Shown: positions 1-7,422 of the stretch, piece by piece | Numbering within the stretch: the first letter of the stretch is position 1 | Layout: each line of letters begins with the position of its first letter | NCBI GenBank assembly: GCA_963616135.1 | Contig: CAVEJT010000005.1 | Location: 1-34,272, forward strand | Length of the DNA stretch: 34,272 nt | Source of the DNA: UMGS1613 sp963616135 | Lineage (GTDB): Bacteria > Bacillota_I > Bacilli_A > RF39 > UBA660 | Direction of reading: 5' to 3' | Made by a program: the position numbers and the translations under genes | The notes under the pieces: model-generated | Databases searched by the model: none | What the model saw: the letters and a program-made list of their open reading frames with translations, nothing else | What the model was told of the DNA's origin: nothing

Positions 1-315
1 ATATTATATAATAGTAATAAAAATTATAATTATAACAAAGATTTTATGAATACATATATAGATATTCAAAATAACTTCTTTAATTCACTTGCTAAAAATA
101 AAAATTATTCACAAGATAATATAATAGAGATGTTTAATAATTATACAGTAAATGTTAAATTATCTGATTCTGCAATTGTATCAAATTATTCATTGAACTT
201 TTTAGATAATGATAAAATTAAGTATTTAAATCAAAGACAAAAAGATTTAAGTAAAGAATCAACAAATACAATAAGGATATGTGATGTAGAGTTAACAAAT
301 CAAAAACAAAAATAG
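1..315 (+). CDS. C-terminal end of an unrecognised protein (5' end outside window)
   Basis: The reading frame is open from base 1 to the TAG at 313-315. The first Met codon (46) has no ribosome binding site in front of it, so this is the 3' part of a gene that begins before the window. The visible 104 residues are hydrophilic and rich in Asn, Lys and Ile, with no membrane segment, no cysteine pair and no motif I recognise. A weak terminator hairpin overlaps its stop codon, so it ends a transcription unit separate from the small-protein operon that follows. Because the next genes belong to a type VII secretion cluster it could be the end of an effector or immunity gene, but nothing in the sequence proves this. 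Confidence 0.6.
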   Translation: MLYNSNKNYNYNKDFMNTYIDIQNNFFNSLAKNKNYSQDNIIEMFNNYTVNVKLSDSAIVSNYSLNFLDNDKIKYLNQRQKDLSKESTNTIRICDVELTNQKQK

Positions 316-337
316 TGTATATAATTACACTTTTTTC
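314..337 (+). terminator. Weak intrinsic terminator after the partial gene
   Basis: A 6-bp stem (AGTGTA pairing with TACACT) with a 6-base loop is followed directly by a T-rich run. It overlaps the TAG stop of the preceding gene and lies just before the promoter of the next operon. Confidence 0.55.
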
Positions 338-347
338 TTAATATTTA

Positions 348-376
348 TTGCAAATATCTAATAAATAGTGTAAAAT
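348..376 (+). promoter_or_regulatory. Sigma-A type promoter of the first WXG100 operon
   Basis: TTGCAA at 348-353 and TAAAAT at 371-376 are separated by 17 bases, a near-consensus housekeeping promoter. It sits between the terminator at 314-337 and the first gene of the small-protein operon (ATG at 402). Confidence 0.65.
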
Positions 377-401
377 GAACATAGTAAGATAGGTGATTTT
401 G

Positions 402-725
402 ATGAATAATATAGGAATTAATAGTGCTACTATAGATAAATTAGCACTTGATATTTATAATTATGCTGAAAGAATAAATAGGACATTAAATGAAATTGCA
501 AATATAGTTGATCAAACAAGAAATATATATAGTTGTACAGCAGCCAATAATTATAGAAATAAGTTTAATAATATTAGAGCTAATTTTAATGTAGTGAATA
601 AAAATATACAAAGTTATGCTGAAGATATAATAAAATTAAAAGCAAAATATTCTATTATTGACATAAATTCTACGCAAATTGTAAAAAAAGCTACAGTAAA
701 AATGGAAGATAAAGGTAATTGGTGA
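402..725 (+). CDS. Degenerate WXG100-like small helical protein
   Basis: A 107-residue all-helical protein, the first of four closely packed genes. I place the start at ATG 402 and not at the in-frame GTG 393, because TAGGTGA at 390-396 then sits at normal ribosome-binding distance. The middle reads IYSCTAANNYRNKF, which lines up with the W-x-G-x-A-A turn of WXG100 proteins but has Tyr in place of Trp and Cys in place of Gly. WXG100 proteins form helical hairpin dimers that are exported by type VII secretion. The degenerate turn matches the partner gene at 16010 (LYQSETADELY), which suggests a second class of Esx-like partner in this genome. The assignment rests on pattern and context only. 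Confidence 0.6.
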   Translation: MNNIGINSATIDKLALDIYNYAERINRTLNEIANIVDQTRNIYSCTAANNYRNKFNNIRANFNVVNKNIQSYAEDIIKLKAKYSIIDINSTQIVKKATVKMEDKGNW

Positions 726-729
726 TAAT

Positions 730-1008
730 ATGGGTGATAAAAATAAGTTATTGAATGATAAGAGAAAGTATTTACTATTAAAAAATAATTTAGAACTTAT
801 AATTGGTGAAATGAATAAATGTATAGAAAATTTAGAAATACCAAGTAACAAAATAGGATTACTTTATAGTATAGATTCTGTTTCTATTGATAAAGGAAAA
901 TTATCTTCAATAAGACAAAACCTTATTAATAGAAGAGATTATTTAAAATATACAATTTTAGAAGAAGTAAAAAAAGAATTAAAAAGTATTAATGAAAGTA
1001 TGGGGTAA
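730..1008 (+). CDS. Small coiled-coil protein of the type VII cluster (DUF5082/YwqH-like)
   Basis: A 92-residue, Lys/Glu-rich protein with heptad-like Leu/Ile spacing, predicted to be two long helices joined near residues 38-50. It has no membrane segment. Only 4 bases separate it from the stop of the previous gene and 2 bases from the next, so translation is probably coupled. Small coiled-coil proteins of the DUF5082 (YwqH) type commonly sit beside LXG-type effectors and WXG100 genes in Bacillota and help target effectors to the type VII machine. The larger counterpart in the second cluster is the gene at 16386. The family assignment is inference from size, position and helical character; sequence identity is not obvious. 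Confidence 0.5.
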   Translation: MGDKNKLLNDKRKYLLLKNNLELIIGEMNKCIENLEIPSNKIGLLYSIDSVSIDKGKLSSIRQNLINRRDYLKYTILEEVKKELKSINESMG

Positions 1009-1010
1009 TT

Positions 1011-1292
1011 ATGAGTAATTTATTAGTTGATGTAGATAGACTCAATGAAAGTGGAAAAGATATAGTAAGATTGAGTAATGAATTAAATGAAGAGTTTAAT
1101 GCTTTATTTTCAAGAATTTCTAACATTACAAATACAGGTGAATGGATAGGACCTGCAGCTCAAGATTTTGTTAGAAGAACTAATTTAGAAAAAATACAAT
1201 ATTTAAAAATGAGAGAGTCTATATCTAAATATGGTAATTTATTAATAAATATTAGTGATGAGTATAAAAGATCAATAAATAATTTGAGGTGA
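1011..1292 (+). CDS. WXG100 family protein (EsxA-like)
   Basis: A 93-residue helical hairpin protein with a canonical turn: Trp45-Ile46-Gly47 in the string GEWIGPAAQDF. Length and position of the motif are typical of the family, whose members are secreted by type VII systems as dimers or act as carriers for larger effectors. The C-terminus has Tyr85 in a DEYKRS context but lacks the acidic residue four positions later that completes the YxxxD/E export signal, unlike the gene at 15721. It is translationally coupled to both neighbours. Confidence 0.85.
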   Translation: MSNLLVDVDRLNESGKDIVRLSNELNEEFNALFSRISNITNTGEWIGPAAQDFVRRTNLEKIQYLKMRESISKYGNLLINISDEYKRSINNLR

Positions 1293-1296
1293 TAAA

Positions 1297-1611
1297 ATGT
1301 CGAGGATAATATATTTTGAAGAGTCAGAGTTAAACAATTTAATAAATGGGAGACTTGAATGTGCTAAAAATAATTTGAATAGAGCTAATAGAATAAGTAA
1401 TCAATTAAATATTCCAAACGATTTTAAGTATAGAATTTATTTATATAATTTAAAAAATTCGTTAAATAGTGACTATTCAGATGTTAATAATATATTAAAT
1501 ATAATAAAAAATAGTTCAAGGAGTTTTAATAATATTGAAAACGATTTAAATTATTCTTTATCTGGGATAGAAAATTATTCTATAAATATGAGACAATCAG
1601 CAATTAAATAA
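1297..1611 (+). CDS. Free-standing targeting domain like the N-terminus of the large effector
   Basis: A 104-residue helical, Asn-rich protein with ribosome binding site GAGGTGAT just before the ATG. By eye it resembles residues 1-85 of the 1098-residue effector at 16779: both have an early ILD/IIYF strand-like start, a helix ending in an N-x-x-P-N-x-F-x-Y turn (NIPNDFKYRIY here, SLPNSFSYKNY there), then a long helix with repeated I/L-x-x-x-N-I spacing. In the effector this part precedes the Gly-rich and peptidase regions; here it stops with a normal TAA and no continuation is visible in the following 340 bases. It is either a truncated effector or a genuine small adaptor. Confidence 0.5.
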   Translation: MSRIIYFEESELNNLINGRLECAKNNLNRANRISNQLNIPNDFKYRIYLYNLKNSLNSDYSDVNNILNIIKNSSRSFNNIENDLNYSLSGIENYSINMRQSAIK

Positions 1612-1739
1612 AAGAATTTTTTTGTTAGTTAATAATTGTGTCAATATCAACGGATAAAAATAGTGTCTAAAAAATTGAATTAAATTCAATTTACGAGTGA
1701 CAAAGTTGCAAAAAAAATGAAACTTAAGTTAGATAAGTG

Positions 1740-1768
1740 TTGACTAATAAGACATAATAATATATACT
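1740..1768 (+). promoter_or_regulatory. Strong sigma-A type promoter of the leader/protease operon
   Basis: TTGACT at 1740-1745 and TATACT at 1763-1768 have exactly 17 bases between them. The expected start is near 1775, just before a purine-rich AAAGG and the ATG at 1793. Confidence 0.75.
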
Positions 1769-1792
1769 TAATATAGTAAAGGTAGTGGTAGC

Positions 1793-1870
1793 ATGATGAA
1801 GATATCATTAAGAAAAAGTAAAAAAAATAACACCTGGGGGGGGTATCTAGTTATACTACAGTACTATTAG
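1793..1870 (+). CDS. Possible 25-residue leader peptide containing a G8 tract
   Basis: Directly downstream of the strong promoter is an ATG-ATG start, with AAAGG at 1778-1782, opening a 25-codon frame that ends at TAG 1868-1870. The peptide is basic at its N-terminus (KISLRKSKKNN), then TWGG, then a hydrophobic end (YLVILQYY). The two Gly codons and part of the Trp codon are made by eight consecutive G at 1836-1843, which stands out strongly in this DNA. Gain or loss of one G would change the reading frame. It could be an attenuation leader peptide, a small secreted peptide, or chance. Confidence 0.4.
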   Translation: MMKISLRKSKKNNTWGGYLVILQYY

Positions 1871-1877
1871 AATATAC

Positions 1878-1926
1878 AAACACAAAGGTCTAGAGAATAA
1901 AGCTCTAGGTTTCTTTGTGTTTTTTT
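1878..1926 (+). terminator. Large intrinsic terminator (candidate attenuator) before the protease operon
   Basis: A 10-bp lower stem (AAACACAAAG at 1878-1887 with CTTTGTGTTT at 913-922 of the same kilobase, i.e. 1913-1922), a small internal loop and a 6-bp upper stem (CTAGAG/CTCTAG) are followed by a T run. It lies between the promoter at 1740 and the protease start at 1958, the position of a transcription attenuator. Confidence 0.8.
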
Positions 1927-1957
1927 GAAAAGCAAAACAAAGAAGGAGATACAATAA

Positions 1958-4111
1958 ATGAATCAAGATAAATACGGTTTTGATACACAAAATTTTAATA
2001 ATCAACAAGAAGGACAAAAAGTTTATACTAATCAAAACACACAATCATTTATACAAAGTCAGCGGGTTAGTAGTAATGACCAAAATAACAAACAAACAAT
2101 AGATCCTCAAAATAACTACAGTGTTTCAAATAATTATACCCAACAAATTTATCAATCACCAAATGATGTAAATAAAAACAATTCTTTTAAAGGAAATAAA
2201 AAAATTATAATTTTTGGATTAATAGGTATAGTTATAATATCTTTAATAGTAGGAGTAATTATTTTATTTGGTGGCAACAATAAATCAATTAGTAGAACAA
2301 TAATGATTTATATGGTGGGGTCAAATTTAGAGTCCGAATCAGGATTAGCAACTGCTGATTTAGATAGTATAAATTATAATTCAATGGATAATGAGAATAT
2401 TAATGTAGTATTGATTGCTGGTGGGGCTACTAAATGGCAAAACAATTACATTGATTCGAATGAAACATCTATATATGAATTAAAAACAGATGGATTTCAA
2501 AAAGTGCAACAGCAATCTATTCAAAATATGGGTGCATCTCAAACATTAAGTAATTTTTTAAATTATGTATATAACAATTATAAATCAGATGAATATGATT
2601 TGATTTTTTGGAATCATGGAGCAGCAATTTTAGGAAGCGAGCATGATGAGTTAGCAGATGATATATTAGAATTATCGGAATTTAAAGTTGCATTTTCAAA
2701 TTCAACTTTAGGTGGAAAAAAACAATTAGAAACAATTTCTTTTAGAACTTGTTTAAATGGAACAATAGAGGTTGCAGGTTCGTTAAAAAATTATGCCAAA
2801 TATCTAATATCTTCGGAAGAAGTGACAAGGGGATATGATTCTGGAAATGTTTTGAGTTTTATAAATAATATAGAAAAATCAGATACTGCTGTAGATTATG
2901 GCAGAAAATTTATTAATGCTTATAAAAAACAAATGAGTGGTATTAAATCTAGGTATGCTAATTCTGCTGAAATTTATAATATATATTCTACTTATTCAAT
3001 TGTTGACCTATCAAAAATTGATGAATTAGAAAAATCAGTAAACGATATGTTTGAAGATGTAGATTTAACTTCAAATTATAATATAATTGCAAAAGTAAGG
3101 AGTAATTTATATCAATATGGTAAACCTGAACCATTTGACATGGTAGATTTGTACAATTTAATAAATGGCATAAAAGATATATCTCCAAATAAAGCAAAAA
3201 AAGTTTTAAAAAATATAGAAAAAGCGGTAGTTTATAACTGGGCAACCGATTCACAATCAAGAGGAATCAGCATATATTTTCCTTATGAAGCATCCGCAGA
3301 ATATAAAAATTTATTTCTTAAATTATATAATACTTTTACAGGTGTTAAACAATATAATAATTTTATTTCTAACTTTAATTCTATACAATCTTCTTCATAT
3401 AAAAATTATTCATTTACAACCAATAAAATAGATTTGAAATCAACTCAAGGAAGCTCAGACTTTTCATTGGAATTAACAAATGAACAAAAAGCAGGATTTG
3501 CAAAAGCAAGTTATATTGTATTTAGGCATAATAAGGACGGAAATTATTTACCTGTATACAAAGGGAATGAGGTTAATTTAAGTGGAAATACCTTAAGTGC
3601 TAACATAAAAAATAAACAATTAAAAATAATTTCGACAGATGATAAAACAGAAAATATAATAACCTTATTTGAAGATGAGATTACTGATAAATATACCAAA
3701 TATAATACAATTGTTACTTTAGAAGATTTTTCATCAGAAAAAATTGATGATTGGAAAATGGAAACAGCTACAATTTCATTAATTTATAATAAGAAAACAA
3801 AGGAAATAACAATAGCTAATGTTTCTTTAAACAATAAAAATGAAAAATTACCAGGTGGTGTAGTTTCTGTAGATCTTAGTGATTATACAAATATTGTATT
3901 TGCTAGTAGTAGTTATAAAATTCAAGATGAAAATGGAAATTACAATGAAAATTGGGAAAGTAATGGTGTTATTGAAGGAATAGAAATAGATGTAGGAAAA
4001 TTTGAGTTTAAACAACAAAATTTTGACGACGGATATGATTATTATTGTGTGTTTAAAATTTATGATGTAGATAATAATTACTATTACTCGAAATTAGTAA
4101 AAATGAATTAG
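1958..4111 (+). CDS. Membrane-anchored clostripain-type cysteine protease (peptidase C11)
   Basis: A 717-residue protein. Residues 1-80 are a Gln/Asn-rich, low-complexity segment, residues 82-105 a single membrane span, and the rest would face outside. The C11 domain follows: IMIYMVGSNLE (about 115-125) is the family's first strand, FWNHGAA carries the catalytic His220, and SFRTCLNGTIEVA carries the nucleophile Cys265. These caspase-like enzymes usually cut after Arg or Lys. The last 220 residues look like beta-rich extracellular domains. The start is supported by AAGGAGA before ATG 1958. It heads an operon with two other N/Q-rich membrane proteins, and its only visible promoter lies upstream of the terminator at 1878. 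Confidence 0.85.
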   Translation: MNQDKYGFDTQNFNNQQEGQKVYTNQNTQSFIQSQRVSSNDQNNKQTIDPQNNYSVSNNYTQQIYQSPNDVNKNNSFKGNKKIIIFGLIGIVIISLIVGVIILFGGNNKSISRTIMIYMVGSNLESESGLATADLDSINYNSMDNENINVVLIAGGATKWQNNYIDSNETSIYELKTDGFQKVQQQSIQNMGASQTLSNFLNYVYNNYKSDEYDLIFWNHGAAILGSEHDELADDILELSEFKVAFSNSTLGGKKQLETISFRTCLNGTIEVAGSLKNYAKYLISSEEVTRGYDSGNVLSFINNIEKSDTAVDYGRKFINAYKKQMSGIKSRYANSAEIYNIYSTYSIVDLSKIDELEKSVNDMFEDVDLTSNYNIIAKVRSNLYQYGKPEPFDMVDLYNLINGIKDISPNKAKKVLKNIEKAVVYNWATDSQSRGISIYFPYEASAEYKNLFLKLYNTFTGVKQYNNFISNFNSIQSSSYKNYSFTTNKIDLKSTQGSSDFSLELTNEQKAGFAKASYIVFRHNKDGNYLPVYKGNEVNLSGNTLSANIKNKQLKIISTDDKTENIITLFEDEITDKYTKYNTIVTLEDFSSEKIDDWKMETATISLIYNKKTKEITIANVSLNNKNEKLPGGVVSVDLSDYTNIVFASSSYKIQDENGNYNENWESNGVIEGIEIDVGKFEFKQQNFDDGYDYYCVFKIYDVDNNYYYSKLVKMN

Positions 4112-4125
4112 AAAAGAGGAAAAAA

Positions 4126-5157
4126 ATGAATAACGAAAACAAGAATATAGGTAATCAAATACCAAGCAATAATCAAAATATAAATATGCAAAATCAAATA
4201 CCAAATAATAATGAATTTAATTCAACAGCTCATCAATATCAACAAAGTGTAAATCCACAATCAAATTTAAATAATATTCCAATAAATAATAATTTTAATC
4301 CGGTAACCAGTCAATTTATTAATCAACAACCTACAACACAACATCCTATAAACAATAGTCAAATGAATAATAGTATTAATCAAAATAATTTGTATCAACA
4401 ATCGCAAATAAATAGTTTTAGCACTGTTAATTCTAATCCAGCAAATTATAATACACAACAGCCAATTTATCAAAATCAATCATATATAAATAATAATGCT
4501 GAATTAAACAAAAAATCAAATAACCGTAAATTATTTCTGTTTTTAGGAATAGGAATTGCAGTTTTTATAGTTATTATAGTTCTTATATTAGTTTTAGTGT
4601 TCAGGGATAAAAAAGGAAATATAAATGAATATGAAAAAGATACTAATATAAATCAAACAACTGATTCAAAAAATGTATATTCTTATAATGGATTTGATTT
4701 TAATCAAATTTCAGGATATGTGTATAGCGAAGAAAATGGTGCTTTAACAATTTCAAATGGTAATGTTGGAGTATTATTAAATGTTTCACAAGTGAATTTT
4801 GATAATGTAAAAGCTAATTATACTGAAGCAATTCCTAAATTAAGTTCTTATGGATATGTAGTGGGTGAATCAAAAGTAGATACTTATTCTAATGTAGATG
4901 TAGTAACTTATCAAATTAGTTCAGATGAATCAAACGCATTATATTATATTTTAGCAGCACCAAATTCTGGTTATATATATGAGGGGTATGTAGTCAATAT
5001 TAATAATACGATTGATTACTCAAATATAAATGAAATTGTTAAAATCGCTAGTAATTCTAAGTATAATGGTAATTATGCAAATTATTCGAGTGATTTTGGT
5101 ATGAATATGGATGTAAAAGATTTAGTAAAAAATTTAAAGGAGCGAATATATGAATGA
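4126..5157 (+). CDS. N/Q-rich single-span membrane protein with extracellular domain
   Basis: A 343-residue protein of unrecognised family. Residues 1-130 are a striking low-complexity stretch of Asn, Gln, Ser, Ile and Pro. A membrane span at about 135-159 is followed by a basic stop-transfer (FRDKKGN), and about 180 residues form a soluble domain that starts with YSYNGFDFNQISGYVYSEE. That soluble part resembles in style the outer domain of the next protein (one strand-rich domain after the span). The gene starts 14 bases after the protease gene with GAGGAAAAAA before the ATG, and its end overlaps the start of the next gene by 8 bases, so the three form one translationally linked unit. Confidence 0.7.
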   Translation: MNNENKNIGNQIPSNNQNINMQNQIPNNNEFNSTAHQYQQSVNPQSNLNNIPINNNFNPVTSQFINQQPTTQHPINNSQMNNSINQNNLYQQSQINSFSTVNSNPANYNTQQPIYQNQSYINNNAELNKKSNNRKLFLFLGIGIAVFIVIIVLILVLVFRDKKGNINEYEKDTNINQTTDSKNVYSYNGFDFNQISGYVYSEENGALTISNGNVGVLLNVSQVNFDNVKANYTEAIPKLSSYGYVVGESKVDTYSNVDVVTYQISSDESNALYYILAAPNSGYIYEGYVVNINNTIDYSNINEIVKIASNSKYNGNYANYSSDFGMNMDVKDLVKNLKERIYE

Positions 5158-5833
5158 AAAAAATAATCAAAATCAAATAATAGGTTATGATTCACAAACT
5201 GGACAACCTATTTATGCAAATGAACCTGTGAATTCACAAATAAACAATGTACAAGTACAATACAATAGTCAGCCGATTAATAATGCACAAGTTAATATGG
5301 CTCCTCCAATGCCAAGCAATTTTAATCCTTATGTTAAGGAAAAAATGCCAGCTAAAAGGATAATTGCTTTAATAGGAATTATCGTTGGAGTATTATTAGT
5401 TTTTGGATTTGTTATATTTCCTTTAATCGTAGATATGAGTGAGTCAATGAATTCTAAAGCTAATTATTCTTTTGGGAATTTAAGAGTATACATACCTAAA
5501 TCTTGGAAACCATCAGAAGATAAAAAATATGAAAGTACAACAAAAGCCTGTAAATTAGGTGTTGCAGATATTCAATCATATAATACTGAAGATTTAAAAC
5601 AACAATATAGTGCTTTTGGATTAACTTTTAATAAAAAAAATATAAATGGATATGAGTTAGATTACGGTTATGCAATTAATTCAAATTATGAAATATATTT
5701 TTATATCATATCTAATGATTTAGGAAAATATATAATAATGTTTGAAAATGATTTAAAAATTACTGATGAAGAGTGTTCGACATACATAGAAAAATTAGAA
5801 AAGTCAATAACATTAAAGAAAACAAATAAGTAG
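5150..5833 (+). CDS. Single-span membrane protein with GYDxxTGxPIY motif
   Basis: A 227-residue protein of unknown function. Its N-terminus contains IIGYDSQTGQPIYANEP (residues 10-26) in an otherwise Asn/Gln/Pro-rich region. A membrane span lies at about 70-94, and an outer domain of about 130 residues starts near YSFGNLRVYIPKSWKP. The short GYD motif recurs at the C-terminal end of the membrane protein at 24878. AAAGGAGCG precedes the start, which overlaps the previous stop by 8 bases. The family is not recognised. Confidence 0.7.
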   Translation: MNEKNNQNQIIGYDSQTGQPIYANEPVNSQINNVQVQYNSQPINNAQVNMAPPMPSNFNPYVKEKMPAKRIIALIGIIVGVLLVFGFVIFPLIVDMSESMNSKANYSFGNLRVYIPKSWKPSEDKKYESTTKACKLGVADIQSYNTEDLKQQYSAFGLTFNKKNINGYELDYGYAINSNYEIYFYIISNDLGKYIIMFENDLKITDEECSTYIEKLEKSITLKKTNK

Positions 5834-5849
5834 TTTGGAGGTAAATTAT

Positions 5850-6347
5850 ATGAAAAATAATCAAATGAACATTATTGATAAAAAAGAATTAAAAAAAATA
5901 AAAAAAGAAGAAAAGAAACAAATATTAAAAGCAAGAGAAATTATAGGAACAAATTATTTAGTTACTCTTATATTAATTAATATCCCACCAGCATTATTTT
6001 TTGAGTATATATTAAAAAATAATTTATTTTTACAAATAATATTAAACTGTTTTTGGTATATTCTGTTGCCATTTATTGGAGCATATTTAATAGTAAAATT
6101 AAATTTTAAAAAGCTAAAAAATTATATAACTTTAAGTAATTATAAAAAAATAAAAAAATATGCAATTATAGATTTAATTGCGTTGGGATTTTTATATAAT
6201 GCCATTTTTTATGCAGGTGATGTTCCTATCGCTTTGAGTTTGTCAAACCTTATATCGTATGTCGGATCATGTTTTTATCTTATTACACAAGTGGATAAAA
6301 TAAGTAAAGAAATGTTAGGAGGTGAAAAATATGAACAATCAAATTAG
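5850..6347 (+). CDS. Small multi-span membrane protein
   Basis: About 165 residues. I use ATG 5850 because TTTGGAGG stands at the right distance; the upstream TTG lies inside that ribosome binding site. A charged, Lys-rich N-terminus (KKELKKIKKEEKKQ) is followed by four likely membrane spans: about 40-58, 62-82, 107-125 and 130-150. No catalytic motif is visible. It sits between the N/Q-rich proteins and the RDD gene, and its end overlaps the start of the RDD gene, so it is probably part of the same operon. Function unknown. Confidence 0.65.
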   Translation: MKNNQMNIIDKKELKKIKKEEKKQILKAREIIGTNYLVTLILINIPPALFFEYILKNNLFLQIILNCFWYILLPFIGAYLIVKLNFKKLKNYITLSNYKKIKKYAIIDLIALGFLYNAIFYAGDVPIALSLSNLISYVGSCFYLITQVDKISKEMLGGEKYEQSN

Positions 6348-6813
6348 CTATACAACTAGGTATGCAACATTTGGAGAAAGATTTACAGCTGTGTTAAGAG
6401 ATTGCTTATATACTTGGTGGATTGCTTTTGTAGGATTTTTCTTAATTCAACTTGTTCAGATAGTTTTGAAAATGAATGGTATGGAAAATGATTCATTATA
6501 TTCATTATTGACAATTATAAAAATAACTGGACCAATACTTTTCATTATATTTGGTCAACCTTTATGTGCAATGGTTGGTGATGTATCTGGAAGACATACA
6601 TCAAAAGGAAAATTTAAAGATCAACTTTATGTTTTAAATAAAAACGGTCAATTTTTAACATTGGGTCAAAGTTTTCTGAGAATGATTTTAAAATATGTAA
6701 CACTTGCAATTCCATTTGGTTTAATAGCAACAATAATTGCAATGTGTTGTACTGAAAAAAAACAAGCACTACATGATTTGATTTTAGGACATGTAGTAGT
6801 GAAAAATATTTAA
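6331..6813 (+). CDS. RDD family membrane protein
   Basis: About 160 residues. Start chosen at ATG 6331, 8 bases after AGGAGG; an in-frame GTG lies within the ribosome binding site. The order of motifs is that of the RDD family: an N-terminal FGERFTAVLRD (the R and D of the name), two membrane spans, a central G-K-F-K-D-Q-L-Y-V-L-N-K-N-G-Q segment with LGQSFLRMILKY, and a C-terminal KKQALHDLILGHVVVK. RDD proteins are small membrane proteins of mostly unknown role, some linked to ion exchange or protein export. It overlaps the previous gene and precedes lemA. Confidence 0.85.
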   Translation: MNNQISYTTRYATFGERFTAVLRDCLYTWWIAFVGFFLIQLVQIVLKMNGMENDSLYSLLTIIKITGPILFIIFGQPLCAMVGDVSGRHTSKGKFKDQLYVLNKNGQFLTLGQSFLRMILKYVTLAIPFGLIATIIAMCCTEKKQALHDLILGHVVVKNI

Positions 6814-6826
6814 GGATGGTGAATTT

Positions 6827-7387
6827 ATGCCAATATGGTTAATAATTTTATTAGTGATAGTTATATTGCTAATTGTAGTTTTATTTTCAAAATATAATAG
6901 TTTAGTAGTTTTAAAAAACAAAGTAGAAGATCAATTTAGTCAAATAGACATTCAATTAAAAAGAAGAGCAGATCTTATTCCAAATTTGGTAGAAACAATA
7001 AAAGGATATACTGATCATGAATCAAAAACATTAGAAAGTATTATTTCAGCAAGAAATAAATATCTTTCTTCTGATATAAAAGAGGATAAAATTAAAAATG
7101 CTGACAAATTAAATAGTTCAGTAAATAAATTATTTGCACTTGCTGAAAGTTACCCAGATTTAAAAGCAAGTAAAAACTTTGAAGAATTACAAAAACAATT
7201 AAGTGAAACCGAGGATAAAATCTCTTATGCTAGACAATTTTATAATGATATAGTTTTAATGTATAACAATAAGGTTAAAATGTTTCCTGATAATTTAATC
7301 GCTAGTATGTTTGGATTTAAATCAGAATCATTTTTCGAAGCCACAAAAGAGGAGAAAAAAAATATTAAAGTAAGTTTTAAGGATTAA
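6827..7387 (+). CDS. lemA: LemA family protein
   Basis: A 186-residue protein with an N-terminal membrane anchor (residues 3-20) followed by a four-helix bundle. The family signature is clear: YNSLVVLKNKVEDQFSQIDIQLKRRADLIPNLVETIKGY near the start, ARNKY in the middle, YNDIVLMYNNKVKMFPDNLIASMFGF near the end. LemA proteins are anchored in the membrane with the N-terminus outside; their role is unclear, but they are very often encoded next to DUF2207 or peptidase M48 genes, as here. A hairpin with a short T-rich tail overlaps its stop codon. Confidence 0.92.
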   Translation: MPIWLIILLVIVILLIVVLFSKYNSLVVLKNKVEDQFSQIDIQLKRRADLIPNLVETIKGYTDHESKTLESIISARNKYLSSDIKEDKIKNADKLNSSVNKLFALAESYPDLKASKNFEELQKQLSETEDKISYARQFYNDIVLMYNNKVKMFPDNLIASMFGFKSESFFEATKEEKKNIKVSFKD

Positions 7388-7404
7388 TTTATAATCCTTA
7401 TTTT
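7379..7404 (+). terminator. Hairpin between lemA and the DUF2207 gene (weak terminator)
   Basis: An 8-bp stem (AAGGATTA/TAATCCTT) with a 5-base loop overlaps the lemA stop codon and is followed by ATTTTG. The T run is short, so it may reduce rather than end transcription into the next gene. Confidence 0.5.
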
Positions 7405-7422
7405 GTGTGTAGGAGGTGAAAT

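Larger units (their letters stand above)
1612..1957 (+). other. Gene-poor leader region before the protease operon
   Basis: This 346-base stretch holds a 9-bp inverted repeat around 1672-1692 (AAATTGAAT, 3-base centre, ATTCAATTT), a strong promoter at 1740-1768, a possible 25-codon ORF at 1793-1870 with a run of eight G, and a large terminator at 1878-1926. No second promoter is visible between that terminator and the ATG at 1958, so the protease operon appears to depend on readthrough. The part from 1635 to 1675 has a repeated GTGTC word and looks like possible mobile-element debris, but no transposase is present. Confidence 0.6.

Noticed and set aside
1856..2044. Minus-strand 62-codon ORF over the leader terminator
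   Set aside because: It crosses the terminator hairpin and the start of the protease gene, with no ribosome binding site.
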